DNA of 64,000 nucleotides from Rattus norvegicus (lineage: Eukaryota > Chordata > Mammalia > Rodentia > Muridae): the NCBI RefSeq assembly GCF_036323735.1, contig NC_086033.1, positions 913,326 through 977,325 on the forward strand. The letters run 5' to 3'. Every line of letters begins with the position of its first letter. The first letter of the stretch is position 1. Under the pieces are notes generated by a model, which saw nothing but the letters and a program-made list of their open reading frames with translations, did no database searches and was not told the origin of the DNA. Below are positions 12,490 through 27,334 of the stretch, one piece after another. The position numbers were made by a program, and so were the translations under genes.

Positions 12490-12860
12490 GGGATACAATG
12501 TGAGTTTACTATGTGTGCATATATAATGTCAAGATCACATCAACCTAATTAGCATGTGTGTCACCTCAAACATCATGTCGTGTGATGGAACCTCCATAAT
12601 TGTCTCTCTAGCTGTTTTTAGTGACATTCTTTAAGTATCATCACCTGGAGATAGCCTGCTATTCAACCACGCCCCAGAGTTCCTTCTTTCTATTTCGTTA
12701 CAACTTTTGCTCAGTGACCACCTTCTCTCGAACCCTCCCCTGCATTCTCTCTAAGTTCATGAGTCTGTGTCTCTAGTGTCTCCCTCTGTTTCTAAGCAAC
12801 TCATGCCAATGTGTTCATATCCATTTTCATTCTCTCTCCCTACTTCCCTTAACCCGCTGT
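12490..12860 (-). mobile_element. Old L1 (L1M-like) 3' end fragment
   Basis: The plus strand reads gtgagtttactatgtgtgc ... aagatcacatcaacctaattagcatgtgtg tcacctcaaacat, then tctctagctgttt and a pyrimidine-rich stretch. This resembles the reverse complement of 3' untranslated regions of ancient mammalian L1 subfamilies. It is heavily diverged and without coding capacity. The call is from memory of the consensus; a RepeatMasker run would settle the subfamily. Confidence 0.5.
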
Positions 12861-15800
12861 CACACACATTGATAACAAATACTAATAGAACCGTTGATTC
12901 TCTGGCTCTTTAGCCAACCTTGGCCAAACATCCTAATTTATCCATTTGCATTGCATGGTGGGAAGTGAAGATAGGAGTAGGAAGATGGATGGGACTTGGC
13001 TACTATTTTACCCATCACGTGTGACCAAGATTAATAATGACCCCAAAAAGAGCTTCTTCAAATGCAGTCATTGTATTGAGCAAGGCCTCTGAAGCCAACA
13101 CCTCTTGCTTAATTTCCAGTAGGCACATTGGGTAGAGAGTTGACTGAAAAATTGTTTCTCTTCAGGTAATGGGTCACCACACACACACACAGTTATCAGC
13201 TTCTACAGTGAGTAATGTCTGAGGTAGAAATCAATTTTTGTGAATAACTTCCTTGGAAAATAAGTCCTGAAGTTAATCTCCTTCAAAGAACACCAAACAA
13301 AGCCCATTTTCATGCCATATATGATGCTGGTGTTTACAAGTCCCGTGGCAGAGGAAGTAGTTGATTTATATAGTAAGAGATCCTGCACCTCCCCTGACCC
13401 AAGGCAAGGTGTTGTTGAGTCCCTTAAAGTAAATTACCTGTGACAGTGCACTGTGTTCAGATGGGAGAAAACAGTAGACAGAAGAGTCAGAGTTTCGAAG
13501 GACATTCTCTGACATGGGATTGAGAAACGGGAAGTATAAATACCAGAATAAGGGAAGAAGGGCCCATTCTATGTATCCTGTCACTTAGCCACATCCTGTT
13601 CCAGGAGCTCTGTGCTATAATAAATGACTCTGGCTCTTTAATGGGAAATAAAGAAATATGTTGGTATAGGTACACCAGACAGAGGTCCTTATGCAAGGTG
13701 ACATGGAAATTATATTTGCACTTTTATTTTAGGACAGTGGCTGGCTGTCAGGATACTAGTCTTGACAGCTGTAACCACAAGGCAGTGGGTTCTTCTTACC
13801 TCCATGGTGGAATACGGATGTAGTCAGCTAGCACACCATTTCTCCTCCTCTTCCACTATTATGGGTGACAGATGCCAGAGCCAACCTGCTCTTCACTTAA
13901 GCCTTCTTGTCAAGGCTCCGCCTTGAGCCCAAATCCTGACCTTTACTTGATGAAATAAATTGCTGATGAACAAGCAGAGGTTTGAATTAGAGCAGGCTTG
14001 GAGCAAATGTCAAGTCCATCTTCCTCCTTCTTACCTACAGCAGGAGCATGGATTAGACCAAGTCTGGAGTTTCCAATGCCTTAGGCTTTATGGGTCTGGG
14101 GAGATATAACTTATTAACAAAGAGTTATTAAATTTTTATCAATTTTACAACACAATGTAAATGCCTCCTATGAATCTACATTGTATTCATTATCATTTAA
14201 AATGTTAATTAAGTCAAAGTTGCATTTAATTTCTCTCTAAATGGGCCTCTGGGAAGAGGCTTTCAGAAACATCTGTGGGAGCATGCAGCTATGGAGCTGG
14301 GAATCCCCCAGCCTACATTCAGGAGAGCTCCTTGAGTTGATTGCTGTGGCGTGTCTGCATCTAATTTGTTGTGATATGATTGGGCATTGTCTCAATTTAA
14401 CATCAGACCAACAGTGGTGTAAAGCCAGCCCAGAGAAACTGTGCACTGCTGCACAGGATTCTAGGCATCCTTCTTTTAGACACTACCTACATGAGAAAGA
14501 GTTTATGTGTGGTACCTCTGATCTCATCTCCTTTGTGCATTGAGACCTTCCCTCCTTGCATGGTACCCAACATTTAAGCTGTTTAGAGCTTCCTCTGAGA
14601 TAGACACTTGTCTGAGTCAGTAAAATTAGGACATTTTCTATGGTACTTACAGAAAAGATGGTCGTCTTCTTTTTCCACTTGATCCCAAAAGTATAGGTCA
14701 CACCCTTTGGTAAGAAAAGGCACAGTGAGATTTGATGAAAACTGGCTCTCCCTATTTGAACTGACAGTGGTACCCTTATCTTATGTTAGTACAGAAGTAC
14801 AATCTCTTTAATTCTATACATAACATGGGGGCTAGGGTTGCTAATTTTATACTAGGGTATGGCTCCTTGGTTAACTTGGATTATATTCAGACTAGACAGT
14901 GATGTCACTACACTGCTAAGTCTAAGGTACTCTGCCAAAGCAGCAAGAATGGGCAGCCTGTGTTTGATTTAAAATGTATATGGTCTTTGTTTCCTGCCTT
15001 GCAAGTGCTAACACTGTTGACAGATTCTAATTCACCCCTACTATCGGTAGTTAACACTACCTATACTGAAGCAGCTGTAGTATACCTTATCTGTATAGTT
15101 TCAGTCATTTGATGAGGAAGCATTGGTAAAGTTGCAGGTTGGTATGGCTCCATTTTCTCCCGGTAAGTTGAGGCACTTAGATCTTTGCATTAATGAATAA
15201 CCCAGTTCATCCTATCAGATGAAAAAGGGATGCTTATGGCAGTGATGGTGCTAGGTGTGAGCAATGTCAGAGTCGTTGAAAAGCAAGTAGCCACTCACAA
15301 GGCTTGTGATTCGTTCTATAGAGTGTGGGGAAAGAAGAAAAGAAGATGAAATAGGCCTTGGTAGGGGCCAATCCAAGGGTGCTGCTCTTAGTATTCAATG
15401 CAATAGGAAGCAACTGAGATGTCAGATTGGGGAAACTAATCAATAGGGCCATGGTAGTCATTTCCATAAAGAGATCAATCATAGTGAGACATCTGAGAAA
15501 CCCTCCAAATCCCCCAAAAGGGGAAAGGCCAGAGCTGTGATGGGGGAAGGGAAAATGGAGGTGCTCTAAGGAAGTTTATACAGTCAGCAGGGTACCCTCA
15601 GATGAAGACCATTACCACATATTAACCCAATTACCACATATTGTGGTCTCTCTCTATGGACAACTTAATGGCTCAGGAGCAGTTGGACTCTATTCATTAA
15701 TGAGATTTCTTAAGCCATATTCTCCCAGCGTGACTAGTAGCTAGTAGAATTCCTACTTAAGATTTTTGGAATTTTCTTCTGTGGAGGGGCATTTACTTAC

Positions 15801-18800
15801 CTTTGGCAAAGATTAGAGACCTATCTGGCTGTGCTCCATCTACTTCCTTTCCTTACCAAGTATTTCTTCCTCCACATACCATTCTCTCCAGTGGAACAAG
15901 CCTTGAGCTTGTTGAAGGTAACAGAGGTGGTCAGCTCAAGGGCTGATATGATAGTATTGGGTCAGGCAGAGCAGCAGACAAATGGGGCCACCAGCTGGGA
16001 CACATGACCAGCCTCTAAGGGCCCTGATTTCAACTGCATGTGGTAGCTTCAATTCCAGAGCATGGAAATTATTTTTGAATATCTCTTCCTGTGGTGGGGA
16101 GGCTTTGCTCCTCCCATCTGTCTCAGGGAGACAGCATGTTTCCTTCATCTACAGAAGGGAAAAATAATAAGTACTTCACAGCCTGCTCGCTGAAACCCGC
16201 TGCAGTTTTCAACTGCTTACCCTACTCCAGTGAAAACATGAAACACATTTCTTGTGAGGTACTGCCACACACACACAAAATTCTGGGACATCATGTAGCA
16301 TTTCTAAGGATTGTGGCACAGTTTTCTTTTCCATTTTACCTCTTTCTGCATAAGACTTCCCCCACTCCCTGTGTTCATTGTCCAGGTCCATAACTGTGAC
16401 ATTTATGTGCACCGTCAACCCTAAAGAGTTATTAAAACAGCATGGAAAAGCTCTTGTGCCTTGGATTTCGCCATAGAGGGAGGCTGTACACACTAAAGAT
16501 GCCAACTTCTAGAAGTATAATGTAGTGGACTGCACTCAACCATCTAGCTGCCTGCTATCTCCCTCTCTCTCGAGGGTTTTGCCTTTAATCAGGTAATCCT
16601 CCATTTGCTCCGAGTTCTGCTTCTCTTTTATACAAAGTCTGCAAAGATGGGCAAAATGAAGGCAGCCATTTTCAAAACAATGGGGACGGAAGAGACTTCT
16701 TTGTGTGCCTCGACAGTGCCTGTTTCAAAGGAAGATTGCTATGTGTATGCAGAGTCTTGTGAGGAAACGGGTTTCTCATGATCAGCTTAGAAGAGCTAGG
16801 CTAAACCAAAGTTGGCCTTTCCCACCCCCCACACCTACCTTCCCTCCTTTCCTCCTTCTTTTCTTCCTTTCTTATTCTTTCTCCTCATCTGTCTTCTTCC
16901 TCTTTGACCATTTCGTTTGATCACATTGGTATGTGCAGTTCTCTCACATCCAAGAACAACAGTACAAGGCACAAGCAAATTCTCTTGGAGCCTTCTAGTT
17001 AGCTAGGAAGAAACTGTCCTAGCCCTTCAAACAGAATGTGAGTGCCAATCATCCCCTGAGCTACAGTGGAGATACTATACAAACTCAAAGTGAACTCTTA
17101 AGGCCCATCCCTCTCATGATTGATCACCTTTCACAACTTTTAAGTGAAGATAATTCCTGCTCCAGAGTAGAACCATACCAGCTTTGTGGATGGTGACAGA
17201 GGGGCCAGAGTTGTGCCAGATGTATAGACAGTGACCTGAGTATCTGTAGGCTGAGACATACAAGTTCTGGGAGCATTGTGGACTCCTTGCATTACAGTGC
17301 TCTTTATTTTGGCTAATATTAGCTTTCTGGACTGGAGCCTGTTAGATCTTATTCGATAAAGAATGGACCTAGGGGCTGGCTTCCTTCTCTATACATTCAG
17401 AAGTTTAGTATGTTGGTATCAATGAATTGGCATCTTGTACTGGCAGGAACACTTGTATAGAAAATGGCCTGAAGGATTCCAGTTTGGTAAAAATTTCATG
17501 GGCAAAAGAATAATGAAGGGATTCTCCACCAGTGAAGGATGGTGGCAAACAGAAGCAGGCTCACTCCAGATCCATGGAGTTCTCCTAAAACTCTCTGACT
17601 AGCTTGCTGTAGAGTATGTCCATGCACATGTAAAAGCTAGAATGTCCAAGGAACTTAAGAGGGGAAATGGAATAAGGAATGAATGACATAACTTGAAAGC
17701 TATCAACTTGCATGCACAGTCAGCATTTGTGGAGGATAAGTCCTGGGAGAGAAGATCTAGAAATGGTGCACAGGAATAAAAAAACAAAACCACAACAACA
17801 AAAAAATGGGTAGGCAAAGATCCAGTCAATTTTTTTTTTCTAAATCAAGAGAGATGAGGATCCTATCATGTATAGAGCATTCATTCTAGAAGACCAGAGA
17901 CTTGTGATGCTCCATTTAGTTTTATTAATTTCAGTGGATCTGAATATTTTTTCAGAGGAGCAAGGGTGGACAAAATGAAGCAGATAGGGTCAGCATTTGA
18001 ACAGAGGTTTACCATGGGAAGGTGTCACCATCTTTAGATAGCTGCCTCTACATGGCCAAAGGAACAAACATTTGGGACTCTTCATGACTTCACGGGAGGT
18101 GAGCAGATCTAATTCACCCTCAGCACTTAGGTGACACTTTTACTTCCTCTCCAGAGACTTCAAAGACCAGGTACTTTCTGTAAGGGCTATTATTTGGCTC
18201 ATTCTACTCAAGACAAGGAAGGGACCCTGAGCTTTTTGGCTTGTTCTCAAAGTTCCCTCAGCTAATAACTGCACTGATCTAGCGGTTCTGAGATACTCTC
18301 TGTATTTGATCAAAGTCAAGTTGGTCATTTCTACAGTGCAGAAAAGCACAGATTTTTACACGGGACATGTGGTTAGCATCACATAGACAGACATCTTCTG
18401 TGCCTTCAGTTTCAGTAAAGATGGAATTCCAGGGGCTTTTCACTATTCCGTTAGAACTTACCTTACCGACAACTGAAATTTGAAATCCTAGGAGGACCCT
18501 TAGAGCAGGAGATGATAGATGAAGAGTACAATCTGTGGGGTGTTGTTTTATGGGGTAGGAAACTTTGAAATAAGTCCCCTTGTGGTCCTGTTTCTGATAT
18601 GGTCATCAAGTAGACACTTAGCAGATCCTGATTGCTACAGTAAGAGCAGTGTTTTATGAGGGTATGAAACATGATACTTCTCAAGACACTGATATTTCAT
18701 CTGGGCAGCTTCAGAATAGACATCATCCATTTCTGCCCTGGGTCTCAAAATAATTTCCAGAATGACTTTCTTCCTTATCTTCCCCATCCATATGATGAAG

Positions 18801-18851
18801 TTAATAATAGGACTAATCTCAGTGGCTGCAAGGAAATACATAAGTGCAGAG

Positions 18852-18852
<1 letters not shown>

Positions 18853-18894
<42 letters not shown>

Positions 18895-18974
18895 CCTCCC
18901 TCCCTCCCTCCCTCCCTCTCCCCCTCCCCCTCCCCCTCCCTCTCCCTTTCTATCTCTTTCTCTGTCTCTCCCTC
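18853..18974. repeat. (CT)n(CCCT)n(CCCCCT)n pyrimidine tract
   Basis: About 120 nt of nearly pure C/T on the plus strand: (CT)n first, then CCCT units, then CCCCCT units, then a mixed C/T tail. The minus strand carries repeated GGGAGGG and GGGGGAG units. Confidence 0.95.
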
Positions 18975-20814
18975 TTTGTTACATGATTGCCTTGCACATG
19001 TTGAGTATTATGATCTATTATTGTTATTATCGTCATTCATTAACACATGAAAAGATGAACTTGACCAAAATCACATAATGAGTGAGTAGATGCTTAGATC
19101 TAAAGAACACCATCCCTCATGGTATTGATGGGAATAATGATAAGTAGCCACTTTGACTATAGCTAATGCATTTCTCTTTCACATGATGGAGTCTTGTCCA
19201 GCTAGCCTTATGAAAGGACCAATCAATTACAGCAGAGACAGCCCATGGATGGGAGATGAGGGTTGAAAAGCTTAGCATGACAGGCTATAAAATTAAAATA
19301 GAGTCAATTTACTTAATTTTCAGATCAAGGAATCATCGCCTCAACAGAAATAAGCGTACAAGAGCTATAAGAGGCAGCTACACTCTCCCTAGGAAGTTGC
19401 TTTCCATCTTGAACATCCAGAAATCTTTGTCATATTTGTGTAAAATAAAGGAACCAAAAGACATGATCTCTAAAGTCCCTTAAAAGCCTTGAACTCCCAT
19501 TCTCTTTTTGTTTTTTTTCTCAATGAAGTAGAACTCAAAAGTTTGTGGACTTTTTTTTTTTGGTTTTGTTTTTTAAATTTCAACTCTTGAAGGCATAAAT
19601 CTTAACAAAATGCTGAAGTCTGCCTGCCAGCATTCTAGTGAACCCTCTAAGGAGTAAAGAATGAAATTATTTGAGTACTGCAAGATTGTAACTTCTTGGT
19701 CTTGCTCTTAGGTTGTGAGTCCTTGGCCTCTGGCTGGGCTCAAAGATTGAGAATGCCTAGAGGACTGCACTTTGTGATGAGCTCATTCAAAAGTCTCACC
19801 TCTTTTTTTCCTCCTGAGGAAGACTGGGTAGAGGAAGTCCACCTCCATCATGCACTTATCTAAATCCCAGTGACTAGAGGGTTATCAACAGTCATACCAC
19901 ACAAACGGTACCCAGCCTTTCCATAATGAATGACTGCCACCAATTGCCCCAAAGGTCATCCTTGGTCATGCTAGCTGTGCCTTATTTTGTTTCTTCCCAG
20001 TGTTCATCCAAGAACATATTTTGTGAAAGTTTGAAGGGTACAAAAAAGGACACACATCTTGAGGCCCAAAACCTTTTCTAGACTAGTAGGTATGTGCCTG
20101 ATAAGTGCTGTGGCTAGCCCTGCCACTAGGATTCTGGCAGGGGATGTTTAAGTACTTGAACATTTAGAAAAATGTGACTCTGAGTCACCTCTTCCTGGTC
20201 ATTCTGGAACCCCATCTCTGTGGCTTTTCCACCTCTAAGGTACATCTGGAGAATCAATGAATTCAATATAATGAATGGAAGTTGAGAGAGGAAACCAGAG
20301 GTGGACAGACAGGAAAGGGTAGATATTTGTTTTCAGATCTTGAGAATTCATTCTCCTGATGTTTCTTTCCCTCTGTGCAATTGTGATAACAGTTGGTGTA
20401 GAGGCATCATACCACAACCACCCAGTGGTTTTCTCTGGCTATCTCTGCCTCTTGTTGAATTTCTTGGTAGGGATATTAGTGCTAGACCTTTACCTGTGTC
20501 ATACACTCTTTCCTTTGAATAGACCCGACATAAAGATGAGTCTCTTAGTTCAGGAGATGTCCATGTGAATTTTGAACCTGTAAATCTACACACTGTCTTG
20601 CCCTCTCAACTATTCTAGCAATAGCCAATTTGGCCTTTGGGCCATATTTTATACGCTATTACCATTGTTAGGGAGCAATGAGAATTAACAACCTCAAGGC
20701 TCAGTCTTTCTTGCCCAATCTACCAGTATTTCCCTCTAAATGGTCTTCCTCATCCTAGACCACTACCGAATTGGATAGCATAGTATAGTATAATAATTAT
20801 TAATTTATTGTGTG

Positions 20815-21095
20815 TGTCATACTTGAAATTGAGCCCAAGACCTAACTTATACTGGGCAAATACTCTAACACTGAACTAAATACCCATCCCCTAATCATAT
20901 TATTTTAAAGTACAAACTCATAATTGTTGCCATCTTATTTTAAAGAGGGAGAAGATGAACTTTTGGGTTGTTCTTTTGGGTCCAAAATTTACTATGTAGC
21001 TCAGACTAGCCTTGTATTCTTAGCAATTCTCCTGTGTTGGCTTTGAGGGTACTGGGATTATAGATCTGTGTCACCAAGCCCAGCTATTTCAAAAA
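20815..21095 (-). mobile_element. Degenerate B4-like SINE (ID-like plus B1-like halves)
   Basis: The plus strand shows an ID-like antisense segment (attgagcccaagacctaac ... ctctaacactgaactaaat), followed after a short AT-rich stretch by a B1-like antisense segment (actatgtagctcagactagcc ... gtactgggattatag atctgtgtcaccaagcccagc). Divergence is high. Confidence 0.65.
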
Positions 21096-24000
21096 AAAAT
21101 CTTTTGATGGCTTTTCTGACAACCAAGTAACTTGTCACATTAGGAGGATCTCTTGCTTTCACTTTTATTAACGTGGCAATGAAACTCCTTCACAGTTTGG
21201 TCTCAATGGGCTTCTGTAGTTATAGTTTTAACATACATTTTCTCTAGGCTTATTCCAAAACAGTCATTTTGATGTACACATTGGTATGATATTTCCCTGT
21301 GACTTAATCTTCCCCTAGCCTCTTCAAGGTAATTAAACTTACCTATCCATAAATTGAGGCTCAAAAGCCAAATCTGGCCATTCACCTGCTTTCATAAGTG
21401 AACTTCCACTTTACTGCAGCTACCCCCATTCACCTATTGTCCCTGACTACATTTGGGAGTTGTTCCAACAGAAATTTGGCTACTGAAAACCAAAATGCTT
21501 ACCATCTAACTCTGTCAGGGAGACTTTTGCTGATGCTGCTTTCACGGTTTAGTTTTCAAGTATTGCCAACTCTGGCAAGCTATCCTGGCTGGCTGTACCC
21601 AAACCTCAAGTCAGAATTGGTGACTCTTCTCTGAAAGCCTGTAAAAACCCAAAGAAACCCAACATTGGGTAGCTTTCTTGAGTTTTATAGAAACAAATGG
21701 GCCTTGAACTCAGGTCATAAAGTACACAGTAGCCAAGAACATAGTAGGGATTCAGCAGACACTTTGGGAGCGACATGGAAACTGTCAAGAATACGTTTTT
21801 ATGGTTAATGTCCTCATGCTTTCTTATATTATTTTGAAGAATGTATTTGTGCCCAAATCATTGGTTCCTTAGGCTACTGGACAACCCTTAGATCATTCTA
21901 GAACTGACCTCTGCTTCTCGTGAAGGTAACACAGCTCTCTGATTCTCTCCGCTGACAGTTATGTGGTGGACTCTGTGGTTGATCTGAAGATTCTGCTGTC
22001 TTCCCTTCCTTATGTTTGTCATTGTGTTGCCTAAGTCTTTGTGGGTAGAGAAGTATACTGGACACGTTTTCACTACTTTCAGGATGATGTCATTCTGAGG
22101 TCCTTGGAATCCAGACTTCAGTTTTCTAACACATGCATGCTGCTTTTTATCTACCTTATCTACCTATTATTCTTCATTGATTTGTATTCACCCACTTTTC
22201 ACCTGAGGAAAGGTTTGCTCCGGTTGCAGATAGTTGCCTAGACTCCACCTTACTGGCTTAACACACTGGCTAAGCAGAGTCAACTCACAGCTTAAATCTT
22301 GAGAGCTCAGGACCCCTCCAGAACCCCAACCCACCCACCCACCCACCTTTTCCACTCTTCCACCCCTCCTGGGAACTCCCATGGCAACTCTGTGGCCAAA
22401 TCCCCATGTAGCTTATGGGAGCAACTATGAGCTCAAATCAGCTCCTCTGACACTTGATTCTCTTCATCCAAGTGCCGTCCATGCTCAGATGTGAGGCGAT
22501 TTTTTTTTTTTACACAGACTCAATTGCTTCTGTGTGTTTAGAATCAACCCTTTTGGTTGTTGCCTGAACTATTTTTGCAGTTGTTAGAGATTAAATCTCA
22601 ATAACTTTTTGAAATTAGAGTACGTTTCTCTCAGCTGAATGGGTCATGGCACTTCTCTGCTTCCCCAGCACCTGAAGAACAGTTTGACCCTCCCCCAAAG
22701 CCCCAGACTGTTATCAGGTGATAGTTTGGCTTGAGATCAGATTGGGATGAGAGAGGAATTGTCATTTTTCATTTCCCGGGGTCCTTTGATCCCATTTGGG
22801 GTTTATTTTTTTTCCGGAGTAAAAATGCAAACCCTGCTGCATTCTTCTGTCCTTTCGAGTCTTTTGTTATTCTTATTTTCCCCCTGTTAGAGATCTAATC
22901 GGAGTCTTAAGTGGCATGCCATTAGTTATCGCTACCAGATTCACAGCCTGCCTACACTTCAGTTCTCTTATTACTGAACAGAAGCTTTCCCTGATACACA
23001 GCGACCGCTGGCCGTGGAGCTACCATCCGCCTCTCATGGGTACTTGGTGTTAATTTATTTCACAGTTTCCTTTGCAGATATAATCATATACACTATCACA
23101 TCCTGGCTTCTTCTCTTTATTGTGTTCCTTTGCTATCACATCTCTGTGATCTTCCCCATCCCACCCCCAGAAAAAGATGACAGGTAGTGTTTCTCTGCCC
23201 ACAGTATCAGTGGCATATCTTCTCCACAACTTCTTCATTGCCATGTAAAACAATATAACATCTTATAAATGTAAGGTATTTATGTAAATACCTATGAGCT
23301 ATTTATAACTCTGACTTTACTATATCAACACATTTCTGAAATGGCATTGTGATTGCGGCCCCTGTTCTCCAAAAGAGGGGGTCCATGTTCTTCTTTCTCA
23401 GTACAAAATAAAGGAGGAAGCTCAGTTAATAAGGGGAACGCCTTTTCCCTGATTCTTCCATGTATTGAAATGGATGATTATGAGTCCCGTGTTAAATAAT
23501 CAGTTGTTGTATTAATAGCATACTGTTAGAACAAAAAGGGACTCTTGCTGTTGACATATTTGAGTATTTACTGGGTGAGTTACAACACTTCATGAATTAG
23601 AATTGGTTTGTCAACAATTAGCATGCTAGGTTTTATATAACCTATACTTCAGGTAATAGAAGATTATTAAACTTCAACCAGTGTGTTAGAAATCTGCTGA
23701 CGGGCAATAAAATTCTTACATATAACAGCGCTGGAGAAATACAGCTGTACAGCTGCACATTTATGCTTAGATTGTGAGATAGATGGCCTCAAATCGGGGG
23801 TGGGGGGGCTTGAAGGTGTGAGGTGAACAGAAGGTGGCGCTGCAACCCTATAAATGAAATGCTCCCTCCCAGCTGACTTCTAAATGCCTATCCTCTGGCT
23901 TCACTTCCTACCTTTTCTTTCTCTTGATTCTCCTTTATTTCTCTAAGATGGACATCTGAAACTCTTTTTGCAAGAGATATACCTCCATTAAAACAACACC

Positions 24001-26072
24001 TCTCAACTTGCAATATTTCTTTTAAATCCAATTTGCCCAGCCTAATGCTCACTTGAAGAGAGTTCCAGCTAAATAAACATTCACTGTATTTTCAAAAGAC
24101 AAAGACCCAGAAAGCAGACTCAGCCTCCAAGTGCCTCCCCTCCACCATCCCACTGTTGTTGTGTGGGATGGCGATGTCTCTAGTCTACTTACTTATACAG
24201 GTTAATTCCTACGCTACACACCAGGATACGGAGGGCGTGTTTATAAAGTTAACAAATGGACTGGATTAATATTCCACTGAAAATAATTCTAACTTGATGT
24301 TCTCAGACAGAGAATTACCAATTTAGAATCCATGTTCACCAAAGGGTGCTGCTTTTCTCTCTGGGGTCAGAACTAAATCCTGACAAATAGGATAAAGGTT
24401 TATTTTTATGTCTTGTTTTAGATTTTCGTAAAGGTATTTTAATGTCTTTAGGAAAGTTGATTTGTTTTTCAACCTGGGCATTATCAATGAGCCAAATATG
24501 ACTATCAAAATAACTAATAAATAAATAATTTTAAAAAACATAATTATAGGCAACAACTTTATTTTTTTTCCATATGTATAGTCTATTTTTAAATTTATTT
24601 TTAAACCACAGATAATTTAAAAAAAAAACTACATGTGATAAATACTGCCCTATTTAGGAGACAGGCTTTTTTTTTTTTTTTTGAGGTTGTAGAAAGGGAA
24701 CAATCAAATGTATCCTAGAGAGAATAATTTACCTATTTTCTCTAGTAATTCTACCTGTTAGAAACTTGGAAGGCATATTTTACTTATGCTATACGTGAAT
24801 AATTTTAAATCATTAACTTTGAGAGTGCATTAGGACATTTTTGGTTTCAGCTATTTGAACTTTCAGGAACAGGGATATGGGTGCTGGCCAGTGCCATACA
24901 TTCTTTGCCTTGCCTGTGTTTGTTCTGAAAGTGCCTGTGTGGTTCTGAAAGGGTCTGTGACAAAGTGTTACTGATCTGACCAAACCACATGGCAGAAGGC
25001 TGCAGAGGAAGTTCCCTGGCCAGGATTCTACTTTCAAGAACTGCTTTTGTTGACAATAACTTTTGAGGAAACAGTTGTCATTAGTTTTCAGTAAAATCTG
25101 GTCCTTGCTGGCCTTCCTTCCAGATCTCTGCCCAGACGACAGGGTGGACTCAAAGCTGAAAACAGGAAATAAGCATCTCAGAGTCAAAGTTAGGTTGACT
25201 ACACTGTAAGGTGTCAGCTTCCTATAGAACACAGAACCCTTCTCCAAGTGGTTCAATAACTTTATCTTGCTGTCAGTTCTCCTCCACAGGATAAAAGAAT
25301 CCATGACAGAATCAGACCCCTGCATTTAGGTTGCAGGCACTTCTAGATGTCTTATCTTGGACAAAGTTACAAGAGTAACTTTGCAGCAGCTTGAAGGAAA
25401 GTGTTTCTCCAACATGTCCACTTCCCATCCACTAGAATAAAGGAAAAGAAAGTTTAAGATGATCTGACTTGCTCAGGTCTTGTGGGATGTGAGGTTTTAC
25501 AGTATGCCACTATCTATGGCCGTTTAGCTGTGTGCTCAGGTACCCTGGTTGCTCTCTGTTCACAATGCCTTTCTTAGAGTCCTTACAATGGTATTCCCCA
25601 TGTTTTTGCTTTACTTGACTTGTTGTTTCCACCTGCCTGCTCTCTCCACACTTTATTATTGCCCCTCTCTACATTATTCCCATGAACCGTGTGTCTGCAA
25701 AGGACCGTGACCTTTTGGCACACAGAAGCCCAGGCTGGTATGACTTCCCATCCCACTCTTGTCTCTAAACTTACTCTATTTTCTGTGAGTGTCCCACTGT
25801 GTAGCACTTACTGTCTGAGGTGTATATTGAGCTCTGATGTGACATTATATAACTCTTTCGTATGGCTAGCTTTATATAACTTGTGTATTACACATTTACA
25901 TATCTGTTTTGTTTATCAAGCTAAACTTGTCATTCACTTTTATTGGGTGTCTTTTTGGAGATTTAAAAGAAAAGTACAAGAAAAAGCAAAGTCCTGAGGT
26001 TTTGTTTAACTAATACTTTATTTACTTATTTGTCACTTTATTATTTCCTTCCTTCCTTCCTTCATGTATGTA

Positions 26073-26160
26073 TTTAGGGAATGTTAGGAATTGAACCTTG
26101 GAACTTGTGTTTGCTAGACAATTATTCTACCCTTGAACTTCATCCTCAGCCCAGTGTTCC
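26073..26160 (-). mobile_element. ID/B4-like SINE fragment
   Basis: The plus strand aggaattgaaccttggaac ... tgctagacaattattctaccc ... atcctcagccc is a diverged antisense tRNA-derived SINE head. Confidence 0.6.
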
Positions 26161-27334
26161 CAAGGTTTCAGTTGAATAGACAGGCATGAGACTCAAACAC
26201 TGGTATTCTACAAATTTCCCTGGTTCATTTCCTTGGAAGCCAGGACTTTAATCACCAAGGCAAATCAGATTTTCCCTGGCACAACAGTCTTTGTTTTTCT
26301 CTTCTGTAACCCTCTAGGTTGAATGTGGTAGGAAGTATTGGAGAACTATTTTGTGGCTGACTAGTTATGCAGCCTTTAGTCCATGACTGGCTCCAATGGT
26401 ATTTCCCACATAATAAGAGACAGCATTTAGGCTCAAATTATTACTAAGCAGAGCTGGGAAGATCTTACATTATATGAACTCCAATCTTCTAGGATGGGAA
26501 GTGTCTTGCCGATGCCACACATGAGATCTAGGCCTTGGAACAAGACACCAGGGCTTCTGACCATCAGACTCTGTGCCTTTCCTCTGCCAAGCGAACTCTA
26601 GCCAGTAGGTTCAATTTACTAGGAAACCACACCAGGGGACCCAGCCAGTGGGAGACTCAGTGATGTGTGAGATGTGTGTAACAACATTAGAGGGACTTCA
26701 AAGTCTAGTTGGGGAGCAGGACACGTTAGAACAGGAAGCAAATTAATAACGGAACTAAATAAGGAGATGATAGGTAACAATATGAGAAGAGCCAAGAAAG
26801 TCTTAAAGAAAGACAGTGTACCTCATCTAGGAATGTTTTGTGGAAAGGGAGAGGGTAGCCTGTTTCTTGAAGGCTCAGTAGTGGAAAGGAGTTATCACCT
26901 CCCCCATCCCATTTATTTGCCTGTCCTGCCAACGTATGTCTACCATCCCATGGTCTCCCAGCAAATCCAGGAAAAAGAGCACCTCACAGCCAGACAGCAC
27001 AAATTTCCTGTAATTTAGAGGGAACAGTGGGGTTTCTTCATGTTTCTTTCCGTCTGAGTTCCATTCGTCACAGCCTCCTCCAATTGAACTTGTTTAAAAG
27101 TTTTCTGGTTTGCTTTGTTTTATGACACTTAGCAAACCTAATTACTTGGCCTGAAGAGTTCACTGGGGCCACACAAACATGGTTCAAAGGCAACTGTTGA
27201 ATAATGCAAAGGATGGGTTTGGTACAAGACACCCAACTCATTCTCCAAGTTGGACAAATGGTCAAGTTGCCTATGGGAGGCAGAAAGAGAGTAGGAGCCC
27301 ATTTAAATAGAGGGGTAGGTCACGTAATCATCAG

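Noticed and set aside
14653..14709. 57-nt segment between acttacag and gtaagaa that looked like a micro-cassette exon
   Set aside because: In the phase-1 frame it has an in-frame TAG, and the acceptor is weak.
15105..15162. 58-nt segment between tttcag and gtaagttg
   Set aside because: Stop codon in the second full codon of the phase-1 frame and length not a multiple of three.
24813..25325. 170-codon minus-strand open frame, the longest in the window
   Set aside because: No recognisable domain, no flanking splice or promoter signals that stand out, and a shorter overlapping frame exists in the same strand. One frame of this size is within expectation for 64 kb read in six frames.
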